Part shown: positions 33,467 to 42,584 of the stretch, in pieces
How positions within the stretch are numbered: position 1 is the stretch's first letter
Layout of the letters: every line of letters begins with the position of its first letter
Assembly (NCBI RefSeq): GCF_006088715.1
Contig: NZ_CP030771.1
Span: forward strand, 372,001-436,000
Direction: 5' to 3'
DNA from: Streptomyces sp. YIM 121038
Lineage (GTDB): Bacteria > Actinomycetota > Actinomycetes > Streptomycetales > Streptomycetaceae
DNA: 64,000 nt
Position numbers and translations under genes: made by a program
The notes under the pieces: model-generated
The model's database searches: none
Told to the model about the DNA's origin: nothing
The model's input: the letters and a program-made list of their open reading frames with translations, nothing else

Positions 33467-34090
33467 GTGGCCGGTGGGGCCTTCTACACCGACGCGTTCG
33501 ACTGCAAGTACGTCCGGGACACGGGCGTTACCGGCCCCCTGTCCGCGGTGATCCGGGCCTGCCGGACGGTCCTCGACCTGGACCCGGCCCTCGTCGTGCC
33601 GGGCCACGGCCGCGCGCTCACGCCCACTGCAGTACGGGACCATATGGCCTACTTGAGCGAACTCGAGCACCTCATCAAGGAGCGGCACGCCAAGGGCCGG
33701 CCCTTCTACCGGGCCGCCTCCGACATCCTGGCGCGCGGCTTCCACCCGGACGTGGGCGCGCCCGAACGCGTCGTCATCGTCACCGGCGCCGAATACGCTC
33801 ACCTCGACGGCCGCAAGCCCCCGCACGTGCTCCAGCTCGGCGAACAGGCCGCACGCTGGACCTACGAGCAGCACCTCCCCGCGGCTGTGCCGACATGGCC
33901 CGGCGGCGCGCCCGCGCCGGGTGATCGCTTCAGCGAGCAGCAGGAGAACACGTGCAGACCTACGTCAGCCCGCCAGGCATCGCGCACGGACGGTACGCCC
34001 TCACCACCGACGACATCGCCGCCGCCCTGCGTCGGCGCCACCCCGAACTCGCCGGACACCCGGACGTCCTCGCCGCGGCCCGCGCGGTGA
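33467..34090 (+). pseudogene. N-terminally truncated metallo-beta-lactamase-fold hydrolase
   Basis: The retained part reads VTGPLSAVIRACRTVLDLDP then ALVVPGHGRALTPTAVRDHM, where VVPGHG is the metal-ligand segment late in MBL-fold proteins, followed by ELEHLIKERHAKGRPFYRAA. The N-terminal HxHxDH motif and about half of the fold are missing. A GTG at 33467 could still allow translation of 207 residues. The frame runs 139 bp into the next gene, so its natural stop is probably also lost. It abuts a decayed minus-strand fragment at about 33430-33467, a likely deletion joint. Confidence 0.6.
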
Positions 34091-35004
34091 CCGGGCGGCG
34101 CCGCAGACGCACGCACCCCTGCCCCGACACTCAAGCGCCCGAGCCGTACGCGGTGCAGGACCGCCACGGCCAACTGCGCACGCTGATGCAGCAGGCGTGC
34201 CGCCACGCGCTGCAGCGCGCCGGGGTGGCCGCGCAGGACGTGGGAGGGCTCGTGGTCGTCCAGGACCCGCCCCCCGCCGAGGACGATCCGTTCCTCGACA
34301 GCGACCTGGTGCTCGCCCTCGGCCTGCCGTCCACCACCGCGCGCGTGCCGCTGACCGGCTTATCCACCACCGGCGCGGTGCACGCGCTGATCGTGGCAGA
34401 GGACATGGCACGTGCGGACAGGTCCGTCCTGGTGGTGGCGGCCGGGATCCACGAGCCGTTGGCCTCCGCTTCCGGCGCCCCCTCCCCCGCCGCCCTCGTC
34501 CGGTGCCTCATGGTCAGCGACGGCGCGGCCGCCGTACTCGTCAGCAGCCAAGCCCCCGCCACTCCAGGCCTGTACATCGACGAGACCTGGCAGTACGCCC
34601 GATACGACAGCCACGCCTCCACCCACATCGGGGGCTACCGCGCCGAAGACCATCCAGGCCTGGCGGCACTGCCCTGGCTGCGACCGGGCCAGGAACTCCC
34701 CGACTTCGCACTCGTCCACCCCGGCGGCCCGACCCCACTGCACTCCCTGGCCGCAACACACCCCTTGCCGCAGACCGCACTTGAGACCTCACTCACCAGC
34801 ATCGCCGATGACGGCGACCTGGGCGCCGCTTCCGTGCTGCGCATGCTGGCCCGCCTCCACGAGAGCCCGCCCGCCACCGAATCCCACGGCCTGCTGCTGG
34901 GCCTGGCCCCGGGCCACCTGGCCGCGGCCTGCCGGGTCCGGTGGGCAACCTCAGCCACTTCTCAGCGGAATCGGCCGAAGTTGACACACAAAGGCGCTTC
35001 CTGA
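33952..35004 (+). CDS. Type III PKS-like (chalcone/stilbene synthase fold) protein, catalytic residues altered
   Basis: A 350-residue thiolase-fold protein. YVSPPGIAHGRYALTTDDIA, VGGLVVVQDPP, ALVRCLMVSDGAAAVLVSSQ and FALVHPGGPTPLHSL follow the order of type III polyketide synthases. The catalytic Cys segment (family GLGCAAGA) reads VPLTGLSTTGAVHALI, with no Cys. The His of HPGGP is kept, and the Asn of GNMSSA is Asp in DDGDLGAASVLRML. It therefore probably lacks condensing activity and may bind or modify an acyl substrate or another synthase. GTG 33952 has AGGAGA upstream. The upstream neighbour is a truncated MBL hydrolase. Confidence 0.72.
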   Translation: MQTYVSPPGIAHGRYALTTDDIAAALRRRHPELAGHPDVLAAARAVTGRRRRRTHPCPDTQAPEPYAVQDRHGQLRTLMQQACRHALQRAGVAAQDVGGLVVVQDPPPAEDDPFLDSDLVLALGLPSTTARVPLTGLSTTGAVHALIVAEDMARADRSVLVVAAGIHEPLASASGAPSPAALVRCLMVSDGAAAVLVSSQAPATPGLYIDETWQYARYDSHASTHIGGYRAEDHPGLAALPWLRPGQELPDFALVHPGGPTPLHSLAATHPLPQTALETSLTSIADDGDLGAASVLRMLARLHESPPATESHGLLLGLAPGHLAAACRVRWATSATSQRNRPKLTHKGAS

Positions 35005-35295
35005 CCGCCTATGTTCACCGTAGCGATCCATTAACTCGCCGTACGTCTGGTCTTGTTAGGCGTACGACCACGACGACTCGGGTGATCACTCTGCAACGCG
35101 CTTTGCGGCAACGTCCGGCTCCGCCCGCTCAAGGCCAGGGGGCGAGGCGGTGACCGGACCAGTCGAGTGCGCCCTGTCAGCAGCCGCCCAGGCGGTGCGA
35201 CAGCACACTTCGGCGCAGCGAGCACCCCGCGCGGCACGCACGACGGCCGTCTCGTCACCTTGGATCTCCGGAGAAAGCGAGAGCGAGAAACGCGT

Positions 35296-35694
35296 ATGGA
35301 AAAGCAGAACCCAGGCGTCGCCTGCGAACGGTTACGCCCGGAGCCGACAAGCCCTGAGGCCTGCGCTGCCGACGGCCGTCTGGCCGCGCTGGTCCGGGGC
35401 ATCGCGGAGGTCCTCCGCCAGCGCGGTTACCACGTCGGCCAGGCCATCACGTGCACGGTCGAGGACGGCTTCTTCCCGCAAGTGGTGGTGAAGGTCGACG
35501 CCACCACCTACCTCAACATCTCCTGGCACGAACCCGCCCTCTCCTGCACCTGGCGAGCCAGCAGGCTCATGGCAGGACGACAGGACGTGGTGGAAGAACT
35601 GAACCTGAACGGCGGCGAACTCACCGCCGAGGAGATCGTCGAAGCCAGCCTCAGCGCCCTCGCACTGCCCTCACGACAGCCGTGGAGACCGTGA
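35296..35694 (+). CDS. Hypothetical protein
   Basis: A 132-residue protein not recognised. A charged N-terminus is followed by helix RLAALVRGIAEVLRQRGYHV and a compact mixed domain, with VVVKVDATTYLNISWHEPAL and SCTWRASRLMAGRQDVVEEL. This reads like a small alpha/beta domain of the kind that binds cofactors or peptides. ATG 35296 is preferred over 35167, since the region before it has no protein-like composition. Codon bias supports coding. Confidence 0.6.
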   Translation: MEKQNPGVACERLRPEPTSPEACAADGRLAALVRGIAEVLRQRGYHVGQAITCTVEDGFFPQVVVKVDATTYLNISWHEPALSCTWRASRLMAGRQDVVEELNLNGGELTAEEIVEASLSALALPSRQPWRP

Positions 35695-35798
35695 GACAGG
35701 CAGCCACCGCGTACCGGCTGCCGTGGATGTGGGCGTGGGCGGTGTGCGGATGGGGACGGAAATAGGGGTGCACGGACGCGCCCGGGGCCCGACGCACG

Positions 35799-36049
35799 TC
35801 AGTCGTCAGCCTGAGGCCTGTCGGCGCGGTAGAAGTAGTGAGTCCTGTCGTCGACCGGATTATCCGGTTCCAAGTCCCCGGTACCGACCCGGCGCAGTCC
35901 GGCCCTCTCCAGCGCCCTCCACGAAGCGCGGTTCGCTGCCACCACGGGGACGAGAACGCACGGCGCCGCCGGGTGCTCGGCCCAGGTTCGCTCGATGACC
36001 GCGCGAATCATCGCCGTCCCGATGCCCTGCCCGACCCGCTGGGGGTCAC
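35799..36049 (-). pseudogene. C-terminal half of a GNAT acetyltransferase
   Basis: The frame reads QRVGQGIGTAMIRAVIERTW, the acetyl-CoA motif A, then VLVPVVAANRASWRALERAG and a DLEPDNPVDDRTHYFYR tail typical of AAC(6')-like GNAT proteins. An in-frame stop lies just upstream of motif A, and no N-terminal half is found, so it is a 5'-truncated remnant. A short product could start at ATG 36011. Confidence 0.65.
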
Positions 36050-36220
36050 CCCCTCATGTCGCACCACGCCCGCGCGCGCTGACGCCATCACGTCCACCGC
36101 TCCCCTGCCAGGTGCCGTTCCGCTGCCGGCCGCGGAACAGGTCGTACGGCCGGGCCCAGGGGCCGTATCGCTCCGCAACATCCCGCCACGGGCACCGGTA
36201 CGGGTGCGAAACCGCACGCC

Positions 36221-36637
36221 CTAGTTGGGGGGTGACTCGTCGGCGAGCTGGTTGCTGCGGTCGATCTCCGCCATGTGTGTCTCGGCCCAGACCCGCAGGG
36301 CGGAGAGCGGAGTTTCGAGGGACAGGCCGAGTTCGGTGAGCCGGTAGTGGACGGCGGGCGGCACGGTGGGTTCCACTCGGCGCGCGGCCAGGCCGTCGCG
36401 GACCAGGCTCTGCAGGGTGACGGACAGCATCTTCTGTGAGATGCCGGGGATACGGCGCCGCAGTTCCGCGAAACGGAGCCCGTCCGGAACCTCTTCGGCC
36501 AGCACCTTGACCACCATCGACGTCCACTTGGTGCCGATGCGGTCGAGCAACTTGCGGGTCGGGCAGCACGGATCCAGCAGATCACCCCGCTCACCGGGCC
36601 GCCGCCGACCGGGTTCGCCGGGCCTCGATGTGGTCAC
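36221..36637 (-). CDS. HxlR family winged-helix regulator
   Basis: A 138-residue regulator. DPCCPTRKLLDRIGTKWTSM carries the redox-type Cys pair and the GTKW core. LRRRIPGISQKMLSVTLQSL and VRDGLAARRVEPTVPPAVHY RL form the winged helix. It is divergent from the epoxide-hydrolase-like gene at 36741, the usual arrangement for an HxlR target. It starts at GTG 36637. A dyad at 36698-36710 lies between the two genes. Confidence 0.92.
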   Translation of the reverse strand: MTTSRPGEPGRRRPGERGDLLDPCCPTRKLLDRIGTKWTSMVVKVLAEEVPDGLRFAELRRRIPGISQKMLSVTLQSLVRDGLAARRVEPTVPPAVHYRLTELGLSLETPLSALRVWAETHMAEIDRSNQLADESPPN

Positions 36638-36670
36638 TTGGAGCTCACCACCTGAACGGAAAGTGCCGTC

Positions 36671-36710
36671 TTGGACGGACCAGGATAGTTCCCTAGCGTG
36701 ACCTGGTCAC
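36671..36710 (+). promoter_or_regulatory. Promoter and overlapping operator for the hydrolase gene
   Basis: TTGGAC (36671-36676) and TAGCGT (36694-36699) are spaced by 17 bp and form a good promoter. The perfect dyad GTGACC-T-GGTCAC (36698-36710) overlaps the end of the -10 box, so HxlR binding there would block transcription. Confidence 0.7.
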
Positions 36711-36740
36711 CATTCCTCACCACACACTTGGAGCCTCTCC

Positions 36741-37592
36741 ATGCCCGAACTGCGGCGCGTCCCCGTCAACGGTGTCGAACTGAACGTCGCTCTCGCCGGA
36801 TCCGGCCCGGCCGTACTGCTGCTGCACGGTTTCCCGCACACCTGGGAGCTGTGGACGGACGTCATGGCCGACCTGTCCGGCCGCTACCGCGTCATCGCGC
36901 CGGACCTGCGCGGGTTCGGCGCGAGCGGCTCGGCCGCCTCCGGATACGACGCTGGCACCCTGGCCGAGGACGCCGCGGCGCTCCTCACCGCGCTCGGCGT
37001 GTCCTCGGCCGCGGTGGTGGGCATCGACGCGGGCACCGCGCCGGCCTTCCTCCTCGCCCTGCGCCGCCCCCATCTCGTCCGGCGCCTGGTCGTCATGGAG
37101 TCCCTTCTGGGCAGGCTGCCCGGCGCCGAGGACTTCCTCGCCGACGGGCCGCCGTGGTGGTTCGGCTTCCATTCCGCCGCACCCGGCCTCGCCGAGTCCG
37201 TGCTGGAGGGCCACGAGGCCGCCTACGTCGACTGGTTTCTGCACGCCGGCACGCTCGGCGACGGGGTGCGCCCCGCCCTCCGGGACGCCTTCGTCCGCGC
37301 CTACACCGGCCGCCAGGCCTTGAGCCGCGCGTTCTCGTACTACCGGGCGCTGCCCCAGAGCGCGGCACAGATCGAGCAAGCCGTCGCCACCGCCCGCCTG
37401 ACGGTGCCGACGATGGCGTTGGGCGCCAGGCCCGTCGGCGCTGCGCTGGAACGCCAACTCCGCCCGGTCACCGACGATCTCACCGGCCACGTCATCGAAG
37501 ACTGCGGCCACATCATCCCACTGCACCGCCCGCACGCCCTGCTCAAGCTGCTGCGTCCCTTCCTGGCTGGTGAAGACGCGAAAGCAGCGTGA
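36741..37592 (+). CDS. Alpha/beta hydrolase, epoxide hydrolase-like
   Basis: A 283-residue hydrolase. The oxyanion-hole segment LLLHGFPHTWELWTDVMADL and VIAPDLRGFGASG are followed by the nucleophile elbow VVGIDAGTAPAFLLALRRPH, which has Asp, not Ser, as in epoxide hydrolases and haloalkane dehalogenases. The C-terminal His is in IEDCGHIIPLHRPHAL. GGAG lies nine bases before ATG 36741. Divergence from an HxlR gene with an overlapping operator suggests induction by an electrophile, for example an epoxide. Confidence 0.9.
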   Translation: MPELRRVPVNGVELNVALAGSGPAVLLLHGFPHTWELWTDVMADLSGRYRVIAPDLRGFGASGSAASGYDAGTLAEDAAALLTALGVSSAAVVGIDAGTAPAFLLALRRPHLVRRLVVMESLLGRLPGAEDFLADGPPWWFGFHSAAPGLAESVLEGHEAAYVDWFLHAGTLGDGVRPALRDAFVRAYTGRQALSRAFSYYRALPQSAAQIEQAVATARLTVPTMALGARPVGAALERQLRPVTDDLTGHVIEDCGHIIPLHRPHALLKLLRPFLAGEDAKAA

Positions 37593-38403
37593 CCAGGGCC
37601 CCGGGTTGACTTTCGCCCGCAGAGTGCACGGGAGCGCCCGCCGAGTACACGGGAACTCCGCCACGCCACTCCAGGGCGCGACGCCCCTGACACGCGTCAA
37701 CTCCTAGCTGTCGTAGCCGTGTTCATCGCGATACGCTACCTGATCATCCGTCAGCGGACGGTGTGTCAGGAGACAGCGCGTCGACGCCCCTGTGCACCGC
37801 GACTCAGGGCACTCGGCACGAATGGCCGAACCTCGCGTCTCCACTTCAGTTGGTACGCACGCGCCCCTTGCGGCCAGCGGGATAAGAGGGAGTAATGATG
37901 GGTGCACCGGCGCCCGCCCCCGCACACCGGGCGGGGTTCACCACCCTCCCCCGGACTCGCTGACGGCCGCACGCGCTCGTCATCGCCGCGGAACGGGGCC
38001 CGCACTCGCCGGTGAGGGCAGCACGGCACCGCGGCGCCATGAAGGCGTCGGCACCACGGGACCACGGCACCACAGGCCGACTGCACCACAGGGCGACTGC
38101 ACCACGGACCACGACCACCAGCACGCCCCGCCCTGATCTCCAAGAGCCACCGCACGCAGGCCTCTTCGGACGGCACGCACAGCAACGTCACTCGTAACTG
38201 GCCACGTGAACCGGCGGCACAGACCATGAGGGGGACGACGCACATGGCATCAGGACAATCTCCGCCCCACGGCGCCCGGCGGCGAGGGCACATCACCCGC
38301 AGCCCCCTGCTCCGGGGCCCCGGCCGACGTCGTATCCGACTCCCCCGCGATGCGGCCGAACGCCCCGGAGCAGGGCTTCCGGCCGCCCGCAGGAAGCCGA
38401 GCC
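37593..38403. other. Gene-free stretch upstream of cassette 2
   Basis: Contains only weak features. A 22-codon frame at ATG 37898 with GGGAG upstream ends before a short CGCCCGCCC/GGGCGGG hairpin. An 18-bp repeat CACCACAGG(C/G)CGACTG occurs twice near 38070-38105. A frame ending LTDDQVAYRDEHGYDS on the minus strand near 37707 could be a relic gene end. None is firmly supported. Like cassette 1, cassette 2 is thus preceded by a long stretch without genes. Confidence 0.35.
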
Positions 38404-39330
38404 GTGTCCGCCAAGCTTGACTCACACCCGGCGCGGGACGACGAGGCGCTGCGGCACGTGCTCGAGGACGCCTCGATGGGCCGGTGGGAAGGGCCGCGGG
38501 ACGTGCTCGTCGCCACCGGGTCGGACTGGGACCGGAGGATCTTCCGCCTTCAGGTCCTCGCCGAGGCCGGGGCGCGCCTCAGGTTCGCCGACACCTGGGC
38601 CGAGGCCGAGCCGCACTCCGCGCACGCCCTCGCCCTGCTCGCGAACGTGCAGGCCCTGCGCGCGATGATCGCAGGATACGACGAGGGCCGGACCCAGATG
38701 GAAGAGGCCTGGGCCACCTGCCGCGCCGCCCTTGAGGTGTGGCCGCAGGACGTGGCGCCGCTGGTGGTCATGCTCGCGCTGCTGCGCACCCACGCCCCCG
38801 ACCGCGACACCCTCAACCACGTGTGGTCGGAGATCAAGCGACGCGATCCGTGGAACCGCGAGGCCCACCACGAGATCGTCACCTACCTCTTCCCCCGCCA
38901 CCACGGCGCCCAGGGCGAGGCCATGTGGTGGGCCGAGGAGCAGGTGGCCCTCGCTCCCCGGGGCCTGCCCCTCGCGGTGCTGCCGCTGGTGGTCCTTGCC
39001 GAGGCGCACCGCTGTCGGCAGGAGCAGAACCAGGGCGCGTACGGCCTGGTGATCCACCCCTGGGCCGACTGTCCCCAGGCCGAGCAGGCACTGCAGCGCT
39101 GGTGGCGCCACCGGGCGCCGCAGCCGCACGCCTGCTTCGCCGACGACGCCAACTACCTGGCGCACGCCCTGTCGTTCGCGAACCGCCACGACGAGGCCCG
39201 CGAGGTCTTCGACGCGATCGGCCCGTACGCCACGCACGTCCCCTGGTCCTACTGCGGCCGCGCCCGTGAGCTGTTCCTGCGCCACCGCAGCTGGGCCTAC
39301 AGCCCGCCCCGGCGGCGAAAGCGCCCCTGA
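38404..39330 (+). CDS. TPR-like helical protein paired with an amino-acid permease (cassette 2)
   Basis: A 308-residue paralogue of the protein at 5946-6962. Shared blocks in order: DDEALRHVLEDASMGRW near the start, EIKRRDPWNREAHHEIVTYL, DDANYLAHALSFANR, and EVFDAIGPYATHVPWSYCGR at the C-terminus. Trp-rich helices with TPR-like spacing fill the rest; there are no catalytic residues and no signal. GTG 38404 is chosen because the N-terminus then aligns with the paralogue and AGGAAG lies upstream; ATG 38350 would add 18 residues. It is followed after 77 bp by a permease, as in cassette 1. Confidence 0.75.
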   Translation: MSAKLDSHPARDDEALRHVLEDASMGRWEGPRDVLVATGSDWDRRIFRLQVLAEAGARLRFADTWAEAEPHSAHALALLANVQALRAMIAGYDEGRTQMEEAWATCRAALEVWPQDVAPLVVMLALLRTHAPDRDTLNHVWSEIKRRDPWNREAHHEIVTYLFPRHHGAQGEAMWWAEEQVALAPRGLPLAVLPLVVLAEAHRCRQEQNQGAYGLVIHPWADCPQAEQALQRWWRHRAPQPHACFADDANYLAHALSFANRHDEAREVFDAIGPYATHVPWSYCGRARELFLRHRSWAYSPPRRRKRP

Positions 39331-39407
39331 GGGCGAAGCCGCTTCCGCACGCCAACACCGTCACCCACGTGTCACGCACGACTCGTACAGGAAGGGAAGG
39401 GCACCCG

Positions 39408-40937
39408 GTGCCTCTCGATGTATCCCGCGTCTCCGACGAGGAGCGCCTCAAGCAGCTCGGCTATCGCCAGACGCTGTCGCGCTCCATGTCCGGCCGCGCC
39501 AACTTCGGCGTCAGCTTCACCATCATCTCGATCCTCTCCGGCTGCATGACGCTGTACGGCTACGGCATGAACACCGGCGGCCCCGCCGTCATCATGTGGG
39601 GCTGGCTCTTCGTCGGCCTGATGACCCTGTTCGTCGGCCTGTCCATGGCCGAGGTCTGCTCCTCCTACCCCACCAGCGCGGGCCTGTACTTCTGGGCCCA
39701 CCGCATGGGCCCGCCCCGCACCGCCGCCGCCTGGGCGTGGTTCACCGGCTGGTTCAACACCCTCGGGCAGATCGCGGTCACCGCGGGCATCGACTTCGGC
39801 GCCGCCACCTTCCTCAACGCCCTCCTCGACCTCCAATTCGGCTACGAAGCCACCCCCGGCCACACCATCACCCTCTTCGGAGCCATCCTCGTCCTGCACG
39901 GCATCCTCAACACCTTCGGCGTACGCATCGTCGCCCTCCTCAACGAGGTCTCCATCTGGTGGCACATCGGCGGCGTCCTGCTCATCTGCGGCGCCCTGGT
40001 CCTCGTCCCCGACCACCACCAGTCCACCCGCTTCGTCTTCGGCGAGTTCGTCAACAACACCGGCTTCACCTCCAGCCTCTACGTGGTGGCCATCGGACTG
40101 CTGATGGCCCAGTACACCTTCACCGGCTACGACGCCTCCGCCCACATGACCGAGGAAACCATCGACGCCGCCACCGCCGGGCCCAAGGGCATCGTCCGCT
40201 CGATCGTGGTCTCCCTGGTCGCCGGGTTCGTCCTGCTCTTCGGCTTCACCTACGCCATCCAGTCCTACAGCGGCGCCCTCGACTCCGACACCGGCGTCCC
40301 CCCGGCCCAGATCCTCATGGACGCCCTCGGCACGGCCACCGGCAAGTGGCTCCTCGTCGTGATCATCGTCGCGCAACTCTTCTGCGGCATGGCCTCGGTC
40401 ACCGCCAACTCCCGCATGATCTACGCCTTCTCCCGCGACGGCGCCCTGCCCTACTCCCGGATCTGGCACAAGCTCCACCCGGGCACCCGCACCCCGACCA
40501 ACGCCGTCTGGCTCGCCACCGGCGGCGCCTTCTGCCTGGGCCTGCCCTACCTGTGGAACAGCACCGCCTACGCGGCAGTGACGTCGATCGCGACGATCGG
40601 CCTGTACATCGCCTACGTCATCCCCACCTACCTCCGCCTGCGCCAGGGCGACCGCTTCGAACGCGGCCCCTGGCACCTCGGCTCCTGGTCCACCATCATC
40701 GGCACCATCGCCGTCGCCTGGGTCGCGGTGATCACCGTGCTCTTCATGCTCCCCCAGGCCTCCCCCGTCACCGCCAAGACCTTCAACTACGCCCCCCTCG
40801 CCGTCGGCGTCGTCATCGCCTTCTGCGCCACCTGGTGGCTGGCCTCGGCCCGCAAGTGGTTCCTCAACCCCAACCACCCTCGAAACCGCGCCCCGCACCA
40901 GGTGCACGTGGTCGAGCAGGAGGTGAGTCGCCCCTAA
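39408..40937 (+). CDS. APC-superfamily amino acid permease (cassette 2)
   Basis: A 509-residue permease with about 12 membrane helices. LKQLGYRQTLSRSMS leads into SILSGCMTLYGYGMNTGGPA, VIMWGWLFVGLMTLFVGL and AEVCSSYPTSAGLYFWAHRM. This block is nearly parallel to the permease at 7072, confirming paralogy. GYDASAHMTEET in the middle matches GYDTSAHLSEET of the first copy. GTG 39408 has GGAAGGG upstream. There is no GNAT gene after this copy, unlike cassette 1. Confidence 0.9.
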   Translation: MPLDVSRVSDEERLKQLGYRQTLSRSMSGRANFGVSFTIISILSGCMTLYGYGMNTGGPAVIMWGWLFVGLMTLFVGLSMAEVCSSYPTSAGLYFWAHRMGPPRTAAAWAWFTGWFNTLGQIAVTAGIDFGAATFLNALLDLQFGYEATPGHTITLFGAILVLHGILNTFGVRIVALLNEVSIWWHIGGVLLICGALVLVPDHHQSTRFVFGEFVNNTGFTSSLYVVAIGLLMAQYTFTGYDASAHMTEETIDAATAGPKGIVRSIVVSLVAGFVLLFGFTYAIQSYSGALDSDTGVPPAQILMDALGTATGKWLLVVIIVAQLFCGMASVTANSRMIYAFSRDGALPYSRIWHKLHPGTRTPTNAVWLATGGAFCLGLPYLWNSTAYAAVTSIATIGLYIAYVIPTYLRLRQGDRFERGPWHLGSWSTIIGTIAVAWVAVITVLFMLPQASPVTAKTFNYAPLAVGVVIAFCATWWLASARKWFLNPNHPRNRAPHQVHVVEQEVSRP

Positions 40938-41571
40938 CACCTACGCCGGAGTCCGCGTCGGCCCCCACGCTGTCCCGGAGGGTCGGTGCGGCCGAAGGCG
41001 CCGAGGGAGCGGAGCGCCTCCTGGCAGTGCGCGGCCTGTGCACAGAAGGGGCACCGCCTCGCGAGCGCCGTCGACACGTGGGCTGCGGGCATCAGCGACA
41101 CTCTCACGCCGGACCTCATGACCGAAGGCATCGGGCTCAAGCTACCGATCGCCGCGCTGGAACCATGCCCAGGACGCCCACCCCACCGTCGCCCACAGCG
41201 TCGACGTCCTGCGTGCTGACGGCGGCGTCACCGTGCTGCTCCGCGGCAGCGGGTTCGCCCCGCACCTACCGTACGGCAGCCTCTGATCTGAGCTGATCTC
41301 GGGAAAACGGTGTAGTGGGCACGGGCGGGTCGGTAGCGTCGCGGCCATGTTGAGTGCCGACGAGCCGCTGCTGAACGACCCGAAGGACGAGCAGATCCAG
41401 AAGCTCCCGGGTGAGATCGCCTCGGGCGGCAGCAGGGCCATGGGCCTGACGGTGCGTCATCCGGAGGGAACGCCGACGGAGAGCACCCAAGGCTCCCTCC
41501 TCGGCCGGCACTCATGCGGAACATCGCGACATCGCGCGTAGCCCGAGTCCCCCACACCCCCAGGAGCCGTC
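40938..41571. other. Gene-poor stretch with possible remnants
   Basis: A frame ending at 41284-41286 reads WNHAQDAHPTVAHSVDVLRA DGGVTVLLRGSGFAPHLP and may be the tail of a lost gene. A 64-codon frame from ATG 41347 (LSADEPLLNDPKDEQIQKLP) has TAGCGT 7 nt upstream as a possible leaderless promoter but no family likeness. Nothing else is recognised. Confidence 0.35.
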
Positions 41572-42525
41572 TTGCACATACCCAGATACGTCACCGCCGT
41601 CTGTGCCGCCGCCGCGGCGACGGTCATGGCCACCTCCACGTCCGCGGCCGCGGCGACCGGCCCGGAGCAGGACAATTTCCTTCCTGCCATGGTCTACTCC
41701 ATCCTCCGCCTCGACATCGATCCGCCGGGCGCCAATGACTGGAACTGCCGTCCCAGCGCCGCCCACCCGCGTCCGGTCGTCCTGGTACACGGCACCTACG
41801 AGAACCGCTACAACAACTGGGCCCGGATGTCCCCCGAGTTGAAGGCCCAGGGCTACTGCGTCTACGCCCTCGACTTCGGCGACACCGACGACGCCGCAGT
41901 GGCTCTCGCCCCCACCGTCAAGGGCTACGGAGACATCAAGAAGTCCTCCAAGGAACTGGCCGCCTTCGTGGACAAGGTGCTCGCCGCCAGCGGCTCCGGC
42001 CAGGTGGACCTCGTCGGCCACTCCCAGGGCGGAACCCTGTCCCGCTGGTACCTCAAGGCCGACGGCGGCGCGAACCCGAGCGACCCCTCGAAGAACAAGG
42101 TCAAAAAGGTCATCCAACTCGGCGCGACCAACCACGGCACCACCCTCAGCGGCATCGAGACCCTCGCCGACAAGCTCCACATCCTCGGACTCGGCGAGAA
42201 GCCCCTGGGGAAGGCCGGCATCCAGCAGTACGTGAAATCCGACTTCATCAAGGAGCTCAACGCCGACGGCGACACCGTTCCCGGAGTCGACTACACCGTG
42301 ATCGGCACGAAGTACGACGAGATCACCACCCCCTGGCAGAGCACGTTCATGACAGCGGGCCCCGGAGCGACCGTGCAGAACATCGCCTTGCAGGAAGGAT
42401 GCTTCGTCGACTTGTCCGCCCACTTGAGCATGTCGTACAGCCCACGCGCGATCGGACTGGTCAAACGCGCCCTGGACCCCACAGCCCCGCCAGCCCCCTG
42501 CGTACCGAGGGCACCCGCCTTCTGA
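41572..42525 (+). CDS. Secreted lipase, class 2 (EstA-type)
   Basis: A 317-residue exported lipase/esterase. The signal peptide PRYVTAVCAAAAATVMATST is cleaved near SAAAA. RPVVLVHGTYENRYNNW is the oxyanion-hole region, LVGHSQGGTLSRWYLKA carries the nucleophile Ser, and the late His is in DLSAHLSMSYS. This order matches Lipase_2-type enzymes of actinomycetes that hydrolyse short-chain esters outside the cell. Three or four Cys residues probably form disulfides. It starts at TTG 41572 with AGGAG eight bases upstream. Confidence 0.9.
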   Translation: MHIPRYVTAVCAAAAATVMATSTSAAAATGPEQDNFLPAMVYSILRLDIDPPGANDWNCRPSAAHPRPVVLVHGTYENRYNNWARMSPELKAQGYCVYALDFGDTDDAAVALAPTVKGYGDIKKSSKELAAFVDKVLAASGSGQVDLVGHSQGGTLSRWYLKADGGANPSDPSKNKVKKVIQLGATNHGTTLSGIETLADKLHILGLGEKPLGKAGIQQYVKSDFIKELNADGDTVPGVDYTVIGTKYDEITTPWQSTFMTAGPGATVQNIALQEGCFVDLSAHLSMSYSPRAIGLVKRALDPTAPPAPCVPRAPAF

Positions 42526-42584
42526 TGCCGACCTGAAAGCCCCCGGCCAAGGCTGAGCCGGATGTCCCCGGTGGGGCGGGGCGT

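Noticed and set aside
34360..34984. Frames antisense and shifted within the type III PKS-like gene
   Set aside because: The + frame at 33952 has the continuous thiolase-fold pattern and a ribosome site; others do not.
37766..38425. 219-codon minus-strand frame
   Set aside because: Arg/Gly/Cys-rich with repeated short motifs arising from DNA repeats; overlaps the start of cassette 2; no family likeness.
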